A DNA stretch of 64,000 bases. Source: Agaricus subrufescens (Eukaryota > Basidiomycota > Agaricomycetes > Agaricales > Agaricaceae). Where the stretch lies: NCBI GenBank assembly GCA_029945375.1, contig CM057066.1:1922001-1986000 (forward strand), in the 5' to 3' direction. Below the pieces are notes generated by a model. It was not told where the DNA came from. It was given only the letters and a program-made list of their open reading frames with translations, and ran no database searches. The translations under genes were made by a program, and so were the position numbers. Positions 30,418 to 42,788 of the stretch are shown here, piece by piece (within the stretch, counting starts at the first letter, position 1; every line of letters starts with the position of its first letter).

Positions 30418-30708
30418 TGTTACGATCTATTTCCGTTATCGTCCCCTGACCCAGGTCCACATGCTACCGCTCCACATCCATATGCTCGCCCTGCCTTTCT
30501 TGTATACTTGTTCTCATCGTTAGTCAGACACCTCGGGCATACTTACTCAGCCCGTTTTCCATTTCTATTATTAGGTAGTCGACTCCTCTATAAGTAGCGT
30601 AGTAATACTCTGTATTCCTTACGCTTTACCAACTCGCTATATTCCCTTATCGCTCTCAAGTCTTTGCCTTAAGTTGCAACCTGAGCTAATTGCTATAAGG
30701 TCGTAACA
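30418..30708 (+). repeat. 5' LTR of A3 with perfect self-primer
   Basis: 291 bp. TATAAG at 30589 and ACGCTTTACCAA at 30621-30632; the exact complement TTGGTAAAGCGT follows the LTR at 30710-30721. Confidence 0.93.
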
Positions 30709-30786
30709 TTTGGTAAAGCGTCGTAAAGCTCACCTTGCAGAAAGACCTCTAGTCATTGAGGCAGGAAACCGCGACAAGCTCAGTAT

Positions 30787-31888
30787 ATGAGCACAGACAA
30801 CACAGAACTATTCGGAATCGATTTTGAAGCACTCTTCTACGAAGGACACCGAAACGGAAACAGATTTGAAGCCCTCAGACACGAGGAAGACCAAGAAACA
30901 GAACCCCCATCAGAAAACGACGAACAGGAACCAGAAGGAACCAGACCCAGAGCAAATACCGAAGAACACACCGCTCGACGAAGACCTAAACCGACTAGCA
31001 AAAGAACTCGAAGAACTAGAACTGAAAGAAATGGCGACCAACAACACCGAAACCAAATCTACCAACGCAATCAATCACCAGGATGTCATGGAACCAGGAT
31101 TTTTCCATGGAGATAGGAACAAGTTTATGACTGGTGGAGAGGAATGGAAATTTCCTCAAATTTTAGCAAATATGAAAGCAGAATTCAGAAGATATACTTG
31201 TCTAATCGCCTGAGGAGAAATAAAGGATGGTTTGCCAAACAATGGAAAACAAGATCATCAAGGAGATGATACCGCAGATTGAAAGTTTTTGCGAAGAAAT
31301 CGTGGACGCCTTTTCCCCCGGAACGAACAGCAGATCGCTAAAGATAAGATCGAATCTTTCAAACAAGGAAACCTTCACACCAACAACTTCCTTGTCAAAA
31401 TTACCACCCTCGTCCATCAATCCAAATCTAGCGAAGACCACGCGCTCTACCTCCTGAAACAACACACCAGATCAGACGTAATTCACACCATTTTGGGTTA
31501 CCCCCCGAACGCTATTCCCATCTCTCTCAAAGGATGGATCGCCGCCATCGGATCGTTGGGAAAGGATGGGAAGACACTGAAAGACGACGAAACGACCACC
31601 GCACCGCTACCGGAGTCACCTACGGAGGAAACGGACAACCCATGGAAATAGGAGCCAGGAAGCTGGAATGGGATGCCACGGCAAACCCAAATGCCTCAAA
31701 TGCGGCATTCAGCGAAAGAAGAAGGAATCAAAATCCAACATCGAAATTACTATAATTGTGGCAAACCGGGCCATATCGCCAAAGTCTGCCGAAGCCCCAA
31801 GAAACAAACCAAGATTCGCGCCATTACCACCGGAGAAGAAGGAACTGCCGAAGAAACCCAACAGGATTTTCCCAAAGGTTCGGAGTAG
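30787..31888 (+). pseudogene. gag: Family A gag (A3), several frameshifts
   Basis: Starts at the family ATG (MSTDNTELFGIDFE). Frame breaks are visible near 30935 (extra G), 31125-31260 (many small losses), 31560 and 31690-31745, where the first zinc knuckle is destroyed. The second knuckle (YYNCGKPGHIAKVC) remains. It ends at the same GSE-TAG as the other copies. Confidence 0.85.
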
Positions 31889-34800
31889 GCACGAACTCAC
31901 GAACCAATGTATCTAGTCGTATGAGAAATCGATATGTTTGCCCTCAGAAACGACTAGGAGTGCAGGAGTTAATACTCAAACCGGAAATCACCAAACCTAA
32001 TGGAGAAACGTTCCAAGCCAAAACCATGCTCGACTCGGGATGCACCCACACCTGTATCGACAAACGAACCGTCTATAAACAGAAAATCCCCACCCATAAA
32101 CTCGATCATCCCATCCAAGCAACCAACGCCGACGGCACCCCAAGCGGAAAAGAACCCATCACCAAATTCGTCAATCTGGATCTAAACATAGAGGGACACC
32201 AAGAAACTATCGACGCAGTTGTAGCCGAACTGGATTCAGCGGACATCTTCATCGGACATGATTGGTTAACCAAACACAACCCAGAAATTGACTGGAACCA
32301 AGGAACTGTAACCTCGAGATGCCCACCCAAATGCTCAATCAAACACACCAACTTCTTACTACCGGAACACCTACGACGCCTCCAGACCAAATGGGAAGAC
32401 TTCGAAGAAGAAAAAGAACCCGACCCGACCAATCCCCTTGATCTACCTGAATACATGAGACCATACACCCACCTCTTCAACAAGAAGAACTTCGACAAAC
32501 TACCAAAACGAACACAATGGGACCACGAGGTCAACCTACTCCCGGACGCCCCAAACGAAATCGACACAAAGGTATACGAAATGACTCCGAAGGAGGAAAT
32601 CGAGCTCAATAAATTTCTGGATGAAAACCTCGCCACCAAGCGCATCAGACCGTCTAAAAGCCCTTACGCAGCCCCCTGCTTCTTTGTCCCCAAAAAAGAC
32701 GGCTCACTAAGGCTATGCCAGGATTATCGCAAACTCAACTCGGTCACCATAAAAGACAAGACCCCCCTACCACTAATCAGCGAAGTCATCGGGAAATTAA
32801 AACACGCCAAATATTTCAACAAACTCGACATCATTTGGGGTTATAACAATGTACGAATCAAGGAAGGAGACGAATGGAAAGGAGCTATCCTCACTAACAG
32901 AGGACTTTTCGAACCAACGGTCATGTTCTTCGGAATGTGCAACTCGCCAGCCACTTTCTCTCGCTGGATGACCACCATCTTCAGAGAAATGATCCAAGAC
33001 GGTTCACTAGTCAACTATATAGACGATTTCGCCATTCCTGCCGACTCACTCCCCGAACTAGAAGAACGGACATTGCGATTCCTAAAAATAGCGGACGAAA
33101 ACAACCTATGCTTCAAACGAACCAAATGCGAGTTTAACGCAACCAAGATCTTGATGCTCGGAACGGTTATAGGAGACGGCCAAGCAAGCATGGAAACTGA
33201 AAAAGTCGAATCGGTCCGGAACTGGAAAACACCAACCTGCGTAAAGGACGTCGAACGGTTTATCGGTTTTGCAAATTTCTACCGGCCTTTTATTCAAGAC
33301 TTTAGCACTCTGTTTGCACCGCTCAATGCCTTGAAAGGGAGGTAGGAACCCAAAACCCTGAAATGGACACCAAGGAACAAAAACGCTTTGAAGCCATCAA
33401 AACCGCCATCACCAATGAACCCCACTGTCCCCTAGCCCTGCCAGACAACGAAGGAAAATTCAGACTCAGAAACCGACGCATCCAGCATAGGAATCGGAGC
33501 AGTTCTATCCGGGAACAAGAAAGGAAAATGGCGCAGTGCCGTGTCCAAAGCCCTCACCGGCCGCGAAAGAACTGCAAGGAATCTAAACAAGAACTCCTTG
33601 CCATAGTCAAAGCAATCAAGAACTGGAGACACTATCTACTAGACGCCAAAACATCAATTCGAAATCTGGACCGACCACGAAAACCTCAAATACTTCCGCG
33701 AACCACAAAAACTAAATGCCCGCCAGGCCTGATGGTATCTCATGCTCCAAGAATACGACTACTTGCTCCGACACATCCCTGGCAAAACCAACGTCAAAGC
33801 CGATATCCTATCCAGACTTTTCCGACACGAAAACCCCGAGGAAGAAACCCAAATCGAGATGTTCAAAGACCGCATTATCCTACGAACCTTATCCGAAATT
33901 CCCACCTCACTAGAAACCACCATGCTCCTAAACCGAAACTTCTCGATCTCCGCGGATCCCGACACCCTGAAACAAATTAGCAACTCCAAACACCAAGAGA
34001 ACCGCGTCATCCAAGAAAAGAACAAGAGACCCGACCAATTCTGGGAAGAGAACGGTATTATCTACCGAAATGGAAAGATCTACGTACCAGAGGATCCCAA
34101 ACTGCGGGAATCCATTCTTTCGGACCACCACGACCCACCCGATATCGGACACCCCGGTTCTTATCGCATGCTCCCGAAGCACCATGGCAAGAAATATCCA
34201 TCGACATGATCGGCCCCCTGCCTAAATCCGAGGACCACGATGCCATACTCGTGATTGTCGATCGATTTTCCAAAATGATCCACCTCATCCCCACCGAGAC
34301 TTCCCTCACGTCAAGACAACTTGCCGAAATTTACAAGAAGGACATCTGGCGCATACACGGGATACCCAAACGCATTATTAGCGACAGAGGCCCCCAGTTT
34401 GCCTCTAAGTTCATGAAGGAATTATGCTCCGCCCTAGGAATCGAAAGAAACCTGTCTACCGCTTACCACCCACAAACTGACGGCCAAACGGAGAGGATCA
34501 ACCAAGAGGTCGAAGCTTATTTACGAAACTTCGTCAACTACAAACAAAATGACTGGGCAAAATGGCTTCCCACCGCAGAATTCCAATACAACGACAAGAC
34601 CCACGCCGCGACCAAGCAGACCCCTTTCTTTCTCACTTATGGGATCCACCCCTGGAAAGGAAACCTAACCGTTAATTCGGATAACCCTCTGGCCAACGAC
34701 TTCACCGCGGAACTAGAGAAAACCCGAAACGAAGCACGAGCAGCCCTAGAAGAATACAACTCCACCATGTCCGAACGCGGTAATCTGAAACGGCAGAAGA

Positions 34801-35237
34801 ACCCTCTATCGAAAGGAGATCTAGTTTTCCTGGAAGCTACCAACATACGATCTAATCGCCCTTCTGGAAAATTCGACAACAAACGCTACGGACCCTTCGA
34901 AATTCTGGAACCCATTGGAGAAACCTCGTTCCGTCTAAAATTACCTGAAACCTGGGCTATACACGACGTCTTCCATTCTTCGCTTCTCACCAAATTCAAC
35001 GAACCCGAGTTCGACTGTCAAAAGACTCCACCTCCACCCCCCCCAGATATTATTAACAACGAAGAAGAATACGAAGTAGAGGAAATCCGTGGACATAGGA
35101 AGAAAGGCCGAGGAACTCAATACCTGGTACACTGGAAAGGATACGACAACTCCGAGGATACGTGGCAATCCGCAGCAGACCTTGCGAACGCACAAGAACT
35201 CCTATCCGAATATAGGAAACACAACAACCTCTTGTGA
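31889..35237 (+). pseudogene. pol: Family A pol (A3), frameshifts and a deletion in integrase
   Basis: The first 485 codons are open from 31889 to the stop at 33343-33345, with an intact protease (LDSGCTHTCID, unlike A1) and RT (YIDD near 33018). The frame then breaks repeatedly through RNase H (33340-33730). At 34171 the sequence jumps from the HHCC region (YRML) to the codons before the integrase core, removing about 160 bp. From 34206 the core (D, SDRG, QTERINQ) and chromodomain are open to 35237. Confidence 0.88.
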
Positions 35238-35238
35238 A

Positions 35239-35246
35239 TATAAAAG
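35239..35246 (+). promoter_or_regulatory. Internal TATA box for A3 ORF3
   Basis: TATAAAAG, 64 nt before ATG 35303, one base after the pol TGA. Confidence 0.5.
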
Positions 35247-35302
35247 GAAACCAACCACACCACCACCGGTATAGCATCGTCTATTGGTTCGAAGAAGACT
35301 TC

Positions 35303-35707
35303 ATGAGCTCCCAAAACACCGCCGAAACCCTCACCACCCCCGAGCAGGAGGCTTACCACAACCTCATCATCGACTCCTTCCGGAGCTCCGCCAAACGAGA
35401 GCTCATCGAAATCTACAGCGCAGTAACGGACGTGGACAACCGTTACGCCCACACCTACGTTCCCCTCATCTACGATCGCCCAAAAGGAGTAAACCAACCA
35501 ACCGAGGCAGAGAAAGACCACATGGTAAAGGTCATGAGGAAGGAGAGGCAGATGATCAAGAAGATCATCAAGAAGTTGCAGATGATGGAGGATGAGTTGA
35601 AAGATCTCACCGAGGAGATAAACCCGAACGCCCACGGATGGGCCGCAAATGGAACATGGGGAGAAGGATGGGAAGCACCGGCAGAAGAAAACAACCAGCA
35701 ACAGTAG
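35303..35707 (+). CDS. Family A accessory ORF3 (A3), 134 aa
   Basis: Starts MSSQNTAETLTTPEQEAYH and differs from A1 ORF3 at about a dozen residues, mostly conservative, with identical length and C terminus NNQQQ. It is free of the indels that riddle the rest of A3. Function unknown. Confidence 0.72.
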   Translation: MSSQNTAETLTTPEQEAYHNLIIDSFRSSAKRELIEIYSAVTDVDNRYAHTYVPLIYDRPKGVNQPTEAEKDHMVKVMRKERQMIKKIIKKLQMMEDELKDLTEEINPNAHGWAANGTWGEGWEAPAEENNQQQ

Positions 35708-35835
35708 ACGTTGCCTAATAGGGAGGAAAGGATAATATAAAATCAAACCGTTTTTCGTTTTCTCTCTCTCATTCCAATCTGCCCAACATTGCGCTCACAG
35801 CTAAATACGCCCCTCTGCTCGAACTCTTAGCCAGC

Positions 35836-36749
35836 ATGAACCCTAACACCAACCCGACTTCCGCACCATCGCCATCCCCGTCGACCAAGCCATGCACAAA
35901 GATTACATCCAGCGCAGGCACTCCACCATAGCCCGACGCCGCTATCTCCTCAGGGTCCTGCACGCCATGGCGCAACTTCGTGAAATAGGAGCCTCCATCA
36001 TACAACTAAACAACAACGCCCAGAACATTGCAGGATCGGTAATCGCCCCCATCAGACTCTGCGGAGGAGACGAAGGAATCGTAGCCGAACACTTCAACAA
36101 AATCCTCGCCGAACTGCACAAAATAACTAACACCCACATCGAATTCAATGCCCACTCCATCGCCTGTCACTCAGTTAGAATGCTCGACGTCTTGGATCGA
36201 GTAGGACCTGCCGAAGAACTAGCCGCCGCAGATGCAATCTGCAAACCCTATCGATTGGAACCCGAAACTAGACCCAACACTCCGCCAACCGAAACCATCC
36301 CTGACCCCACTCCCTTACCCGTCCCGAGTCGGGAAAACGATCCGATGGATGAAGACTCCGACAAAGAGAACATACGCCCGGCTGCAAGCCGCGTCTCTAA
36401 CATTCACTCCCCCGATCTAGCCGAAGAAGCCGACGCCCTCTACAGCTATCTGAACTTCATGCCAAACGCCACCGTACCCACCGAATTCAAAATGCCCACC
36501 ACCTATTGTTTCGCCTACAATAACCGATACAAATCCCCCGAAGAAAGACTTGCATACTGGAGTGTCATCCTCACCGTCTTGTTGATGAAAAAAGGGAAGG
36601 ACGAAACCTTCAAAGGGCTGCCGGTTCGCATCGTCGTCGGAGGACGAGATAACGCCCCTCACTTCATCGGTTTCAACGAGAAAACCGACCAATGGATCAT
36701 GGCAGACACCAAGAAGAAACTCCTGAACAACCTCCTCGCGCATATCTAA
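35836..36749 (+). pseudogene. Family A accessory ORF4 (A3), one-base deletion near start
   Basis: The ATG (35836) and first codons match A1. One C is missing near 35860 (GACTTCC for GACCTTCC), which shifts the frame. From 35892 the correct frame is open for 285 codons to the end, including KENIRP and the C-terminal block. Confidence 0.78.
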
Positions 36750-36789
36750 TGTCGCTTCGATTGGAATCCGAAGCCTGAACGGAGGGTGA

Positions 36790-37080
36790 TGTTACGATCT
36801 ATTTCCGTTATCGTCCCCTGACCCAGGTCCACATGCTACCGCTCCACATCCATATGCTCGCCCTGCCTTTCTTGTATACTTGTTCTCATCGTTAGTCAGA
36901 CACCTCGGGCATACTTACTCAGCCCGTTTTCCATTTCTATTATTAGGTAGTCGACTCCTCTATAAGTAGCGTAGTAATACTCTGTATTCCTTACGCTTTA
37001 CCAACTCGCTATATTCCCTTATCGCTCTCAAGTCTTTGCCTTGAGTTGCAACCTGAGCTAATTGCTATAAGGTCGTAACA
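36790..37080 (+). repeat. 3' LTR of A3
   Basis: Differs from the 5' LTR at about one base (CTTGAG for CTTAAG near 37040); followed by CTAAG. Confidence 0.93.
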
Positions 37081-37310
37081 CTAAGAAGGATTATATCCAA
37101 CTAAATCCTTGGGTAGAGTTCTTATCAACAAGAGAATAAACTTGTTGAAGTCAGTAAAGACTTTAAAAACACTTTCCAAAAGTGGAAACAGTCAGTAAAG
37201 ACTATAAAACTTGACCAATAGAGGGTCTGTACTCGAAAGAGTCTGTAAAGACTAACTACATATAAATCAATACCAAGACTGTGGTCTGGTATTGACATAG
37301 GTTTAACACT
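37081..37310 (+). other. B2 leader, second part, with short direct repeats and a hairpin
   Basis: This non-coding leader contains GTCAGTAAAGACT twice and a variant GTCTGTAAAGACT (about 37152-37253). Just before gag it has a hairpin, AATACC-A-AGAC-TGTG-GTCT-GGTATT (about 37268-37292). These could be packaging or dimerisation signals; that is inference. Confidence 0.4.
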
Positions 37311-39074
37311 ACGGCATCTACTACTGATATTACATTTGAAAGTAAGAAACAGGGTAAAACAGTTTGGAAGGACAAAGGAGAAAGTGACTGGTACTACTAC
37401 AACGAAGAAAAGGGACAGTCTTTTTATCTATCGAAGGAAGATAACAAGGAAGTACAAACAGAATATACTGAGCACCTCTTCAGAGAGTTACCAAGAATCA
37501 ACACAACCTTTGAAAAGGAAGAAGATAAGAAAGAATCTGGAGGAATCACCTTCGGTGAAGCTATCAGACAACTTAGAGAAGAAATCTCTGCCAGATCTAT
37601 TCAATCAAATAAAGAACAAGAGAGATTTGATCAGCAAATTGAAAGGGCAACTGGTCAAGAGAGAAATAGAGGAGAAAATTATTTCAGCACAAATCCGGAC
37701 CCAAGAGCAGAAAATTCAGGACATAGAGCGACTGATAAATCTGGAGCTCACAGCCCGAACCACCCAATCTCACAAAGAAGAAACCCAACAAGAAGCAGAT
37801 CCCCCTCTATCCCCAGGAACTCGCCACCGCCGCCGCAGAACCCGCAAAACCCACCAAGCCCAAATCCACCAAGCTCACCAAGCTCCCCAGGATCACCAAA
37901 CAACCCAGGAGGAATGGCACAACCCCCATCACCCCATGGACCAGCCCAACCAGGAGCACTCCCACCAGGCCTCAAATTCCAAAAGCCACCAAAATACTAT
38001 GGAGACCCAAAACAATACAGATCATGGTTTGCAGCAGTCAAACTCCACTTTGACTCACTCGGAGTTACAGACGACATCCACAAAATCAGATTTGTCCTCT
38101 CACTCCTCGACGGTGCAACAGCAGACTGGAGACTTGACTACCTCAACACTCATCCCAACTACAATGCATGGGCAGACTTTGAGAATGCCCTTGAACAAGC
38201 TTTTGCTCCCACCCTACAAAAATACGAAGCAGAACAGAGACTACGCAATATATGGCAGTCTGGACGAAATATCGCCGCCTATATTTCCGCCTTCTCAGTC
38301 CTCTCATCACAAGCAGGATTACCGGACAACCCAACGCTACAAGCTTACTTTGCAGAAGGACTTGACCCCGATATTAGAATTGAAGCAATCAGAAAAGACC
38401 CACAAACAATCCAAGACTGGAAAACAGCAGCAAGAAACGCAGCCAGAATCATTGAAGCACAAAGAAAAGTCTCAAGATCGTATAGATTGATCCCAAGACA
38501 TAAGAAGTCCAAAAACGCTAAAGGGAAAAGAGAAAACCCAATATATGCTAACATCTACAATGAACCAGTTGTTAAACCAACCAGAAACAAATGGGACATG
38601 GATGTTGACAACATCTACTACCAACTCAACAACCTCGGATTCACAGACAGTGACAGTGAATCAGGACCTGAGCCTGATGAGACCACAGAGTCCTCCGATG
38701 AAGAAATCAACCTTGTTAGACAAAGAAGCTCATCCAAGCAAGCAGTACAAGATTTCATCAATACTGTTCTCACAGAAGAGCAACGAGCAGCTCTTAGAAG
38801 AGGCGAATGCTTTTTCTGCCACAAGAAAGGACACTGGGTCAGAGACTGTAAACAAAGGAAGTTATATGTTAAGCGAGAAGGAAAAGCAAGAATGGACAAA
38901 ACTCAGCGACCAAATAGAAACAAGAAGGATGGAAACAGGAAACCCACTACTAAAGGGACTTGGAAGAAAAAGAAACCAGAACCAGTAGACCCTAATGCTA
39001 TGGTCTACAATATTGAAGAAGAAGATAATGATGATGAAAGATTTGAAGAATTCTCAGCTGAAGAAAATTTTTGA
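37311..39074 (+). CDS. gag: Family B Gag (B2), no ATG at the expected start
   Basis: The gag frame is open from 37296 to 39074. The first in-frame ATG is deep inside (37914, MAQPPSPHG), but a coding-like stretch begins at ACG 37311 (T-A-S-T-T-D-I-T-F-E), suggesting a mutated or non-AUG start. Order: acidic N terminus, Ser/Pro-rich linker (about 170-205), capsid (YYGDPKQYRSWFAAVKLHF) and one knuckle CFFCHKKGHWVRDC near 38812. A second frame (from ATG 37336) is open for 384 codons and has a coiled-coil stretch; B1 shows a similar pair of open frames. The C terminus ENF-TGA carries the slippery site. Confidence 0.75.
   Translation, partial: TASTTDITFESKKQGKTVWKDKGESDWYYYNEEKGQSFYLSKEDNKEVQTEYTEHLFRELPRINTTFEKEEDKKESGGITFGEAIRQLREEISARSIQSNKEQERFDQQIERATGQERNRGENYFSTNPDPRAENSGHRATDKSGAHSPNHPISQRRNPTRSRSPSIPRNSPPPPQNPQNPPSPNPPSSPSSPGSPNNPGGMAQPPSPHGPAQPGALPPGLKFQKPPKYYGDPKQYRSWFAAVKLHFDSLGVTDDIHKIRFVLSLLDGATADWRLDYLNTHPNYNAWADFENALEQAFAPTLQKYEAEQRLRNIWQSGRNIAAYISAFSVLSSQAGLPDNPTLQAYFAEGLDPDIRIEAIRKDPQTIQDWKTAARNAARIIEAQRKVSRSYRLIPRHKKSKNAKGKRENPIYANIYNEPVVKPTRNKWDMDVDNIYYQLNNLGFTDSDSESGPEPDETTESSDEEINLVRQRSSSKQAVQDFINTVLTEEQRAALRRGECFFCHKKGHWVRDCKQRKLYVKREGKARMDKTQRPNRNKKDGNRKPTTKGTWKKKKPEPVDPNAMVYNIEEEDNDDERFEEFSAEENF
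39065..39071 (+). promoter_or_regulatory. Gag-pol -1 frameshift heptamer of B2 (A AAT TTT)
   Basis: Gag codons read GAA AAT TTT TGA. AAATTTT is in the right phase, and -1 slippage gives KFLNSFEDSIDLISLQ, continuous with pol. Pol has no ATG here, so frameshifting is the natural expression route. It is identical in B1. Confidence 0.78.
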
Positions 39075-42000
39075 ATAGCTTCGAAGACTCAATCGACCTG
39101 ATTAGTCTTCAAAAGTCTAGAGGACAAACATTATTAGTTCCACTTAAGATACATACTAACGAAGACAGCCACAAACAACCAGCATTACTCGATTCAGGAG
39201 CTGGAGGAGAATTCATTGACCACAATTTAGTAAAGAAATATGGATTGAAGAAATATCCACTTAAACATGTCAAGTATACATTAAATGCAGACGGATCAAG
39301 AAACTCATCAGGAAAATGCACTCACTATGTTAAACTACAAATAGAAATAAATGGGAAGAAAATGACAATTACACCAAGAATAGTAGCACTTGGAGGACAT
39401 GAATTATTCCTAGGAATTACATGGTTAAAGAAATTCAACCCTGAAATCAACTGGCAAGAACCTTCATTAAGATGGAGAGATGAAAAACAACTACCCCTCA
39501 AACTATCAAAAGCACCATCTACAGCAATTAATCGATTATGCTACGAAATTAATAAAACCAATATGTCACAACAACTATACAATAAATCAACTAAACCAAA
39601 GAAAGAATCAGATCCAAGCAAAGTAGTGCCAAAGAAATTTCACAAATTCCTAAAGGTTTTCAATAAATGAGAATCGGAGAAAATGCCACCAAGAAGATCA
39701 TGGGATCATAGAATAGAAGTAAAATCAGACTTTGAGCCAAAACGGATGCCAATATACAATCTAACACAGAAAGAAGAAGAAGAGTTAGCAAAGTTTATAT
39801 CAGAAAATCTACGAAAGGGATATATCCGAAAATCCAAATCACCTATGGCATCGTCATTTTTCTTTGTAGGAAAGAAAGGAGGAGACCTAAGACCTTGTCA
39901 AGACTATCGCTACCTAAATCAAAATACAATTAAGAATGCTCATCCGATACCAAGTATTGCAAGAATTATGGACAAACTACAAAATTCAAAATGGTTCACC
40001 AAACTTGATGTCAGACTAGGATACAATAACGTCAGAATTCACAAAGGAGATGAATGGAAAGCAGCCTTTAGAACACCAAAAGGACTATATGAACCTACTG
40101 TCATGTTCTTTGGCATGACAAATTCACCAGCCACATTTCAATCTATGATGGATTCACTATTCAAAGACCTAATTGACAATGGAGGAGTTATTATCTATAT
40201 GGACGATATACTAATCCATGCAAAAACAAAAGAACAACTGAACAAACTGACACAAGAAGTATTACAAATATTAGAAAAGAACCAACTCTATCTTAAAACA
40301 GAAAAATGCGAATTTGAAACTCAACGATTAGAGTACCTTGGTGCTATAACAACACCAGACTCTATCGAAATGGATCCAATTAAAGTAGAAGGAATAAAAC
40401 AATGGCCAACACCAAAATCAGCCAAGAATGTCCGACAATTCATTGGATTCTGCAATTTCTATAGGAAATTCATCCATAATTATGCAACAATAGCTCAACC
40501 TCTTACCGCATTAACAAGAAAGAAAACTAAATTTGAATGGAACCCTAAAGCACAAGAAGCATTTGATAAATTAAAACAACTATTCTTAGAAAAACCAGTA
40601 CTACAGATGGTTGACCAAACAAAACCATTCGAAATAGAATGTGATGCATCAGCATTTGCAACAGGAGCAGTATTATTACAGAGAGATACAAATGGAGATA
40701 AACATCCAGTTGCATACTTCTCTAAAGCCCTAAACCCTGCAGAATGAAACTACCATGTGTCAGATCAAGAATTCCTATCAATAGTCAGAGCACTTAAAGA
40801 GTGGAGACATTATTTGGAAGGATCACCTAATCCAGTGACCATATGGTCAGATCACGAAAACTTAACAAGATGGAGAGAACCACAACAATTAAACCGAAGA
40901 CAAGCCAGATGGATGCTATACATGACACGATTCAACTATATAATTAAACATCTCCCAGGAAATAAGAATGTCTTAGCAGATGCACTCAGTAGACGACCTG
41001 ATCTCACCCCAGAAGGAAAAGACAATCAAAACCTTATTGCTATACCTTCGGAGAAATTCATCAACTTCTTAACGACTGAAATAGAAAAGAAGATTCACAC
41101 AATGAAAGATAAAATTACACCTAACAATAGATTCACAGAGGAAGACAAATCCTATAAATACCAAGGAAGGATCGTCATACCAGAAGATGCAGAACTAAAG
41201 AGAGAAATCTTAAATAGGGTACATGATCATGAGACATCAGGACATCCAGGAATAGCCGAAACACTTCGGAAATTAAACAAAGAAGTCTATTGGCCCGGAA
41301 TGAACACATATGTTCAAAACTATGTCAAAGGATGCCCAATTTGTCAACAATATAAAATTAACCGACACCCAACAAAACCTCCAATGCAACCAATTAAAGG
41401 ACCTTCTACAACTAAACCCTTTGCCCAAATATCTATGGATCTCATCACAGATTTACCACCAGATGACGGTTATGATGCTATTTTGTCCATAGTGGACCAT
41501 GGACTTATGAAAGGGGTAATTCTAACTGCCACTAAAAAGACAGCCACAGCAAATGACATAGCCAAAATCCTAATTGAGAAAGTATTTTCCAAATATGGAA
41601 CACTACAAAAGATTATATCAGATAGAGACCCTCGCTTTGCAGCAAAATCAATGCAAAAACTATATGAAAAGTTAAACATTAAACCAGCCTTTTCAACAGC
41701 CTATCATCCACAGACAGATGGGACTACAGAACGATATAACCAAGAAATAGAATTTTATCTTGCAGTATACACTTCGAAACATCCTAACTCTTGGAAAAGA
41801 GCTATACCAATGATTGAATTTGTACATAACACTAAACCACATTCAGGAAGACAACATACACCATCAGAACTAATATTAGGATACAATCCCCAAGCATTCA
41901 TCAACGAAGAAGAATCAAACATACCTTCTATCGAAGAAAAGACACTATTCTTAGAACAAGCAAGAGAAGCAGCATTAGAAGCTCATGAACAAGCTCGACT

Positions 42001-42493
42001 CAAAATGGCTAACAGAAAGAATAGACCATGGAACCCATTCAAAATAGGAGACAGAGTCTGGCTAGATAATAGAAATCTCCCAGTACCATATGCTTCGAAG
42101 AAACTCAACCAAAGAAGAGAAGGACCATTCAAAATACTCCGAAGAACTTCACCAGTAACATACGAATTGGAACTACCAAAACAATGGAAGATCCACAACA
42201 AATTCCATGCTTCTCTCCTAACACCAGTGGTAGAGAATAATATATATGGAAAACATAATCCAGAACCACCACCTGTTCTGATAGCTGGAGAAGAAGAATA
42301 CGAAGTGGAAGCTATCTTAAAACATAGAATAAGAAAGACACGTCTTAGAAACAAGAAGCAATCAACAAAAACAGAATACCTAGTCAGATGGGAAGGATAC
42401 GGTCCAACAGAAGATTCATGGGTACCAGAAATAGATTTAGAAAATTCACAAGAGATGCTAGACGAGTATAAAAGCAACCACTATCTAAACTAA
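39072..42493 (+). pseudogene. pol: Family B pol (B2), two TGA stops, catalytic motifs intact
   Basis: All in the -1 frame to gag. Protease LLDSGAGGEF (about 39190), RT with IYMDDIL (about 40196), RNase H, integrase HHCC zinc (HDHETSGHPG ... CPICQQ) and core (SMDLITDL, ISDRDPRF, TTERYNQE), then a chromodomain (EEYEVEAILKHR ... LVRWEGYGPTEDSW). TGA at 39668-39670 follows VFNK and TGA at 40745-40747 follows NPAE; the B1 equivalents are Q and R. The stretch 42494-42788 contains no gene. Confidence 0.9.
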
Positions 42494-42788
42494 CACCCCA
42501 AGCTCAATAAGCAACTCTCAAACTTCTAACCTCACCGAATCTAAACTATCCTCTCTTATTATTCTCAATACCAGCAACCAGCAAGAAAATGTTCAAGATC
42601 TTGGTATGCCACAACTGAAAACACTTCTTCCATACCTGCTGTGCCTTGAAATCATGACATAATCACAAAATTCAATTTTATAACACGTAATAAACCAATA
42701 CGTGGCAAAACTATATAAAAGAAGAATAAAATAAAATAAAATGAGAGACAAATTGTTCAATAACTAGAAATCATGTCCATACATTCAA

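Larger units (their letters stand above)
30418..37080 (+). mobile_element. Ty3/Gypsy chromovirus A3, very young by LTRs but indel-rich inside
   Basis: LTRs 30418-30708 and 36790-37080 differ at about one base, and the target duplication is CTAAG (30413-30417 and 37081-37085). In contrast the coding part has many indels concentrated at about 30930-31750 and 33330-33730, and a deletion of about 160 bp at 34171. Either the copy decayed unevenly or the assembly is poor there. Confidence 0.93.
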
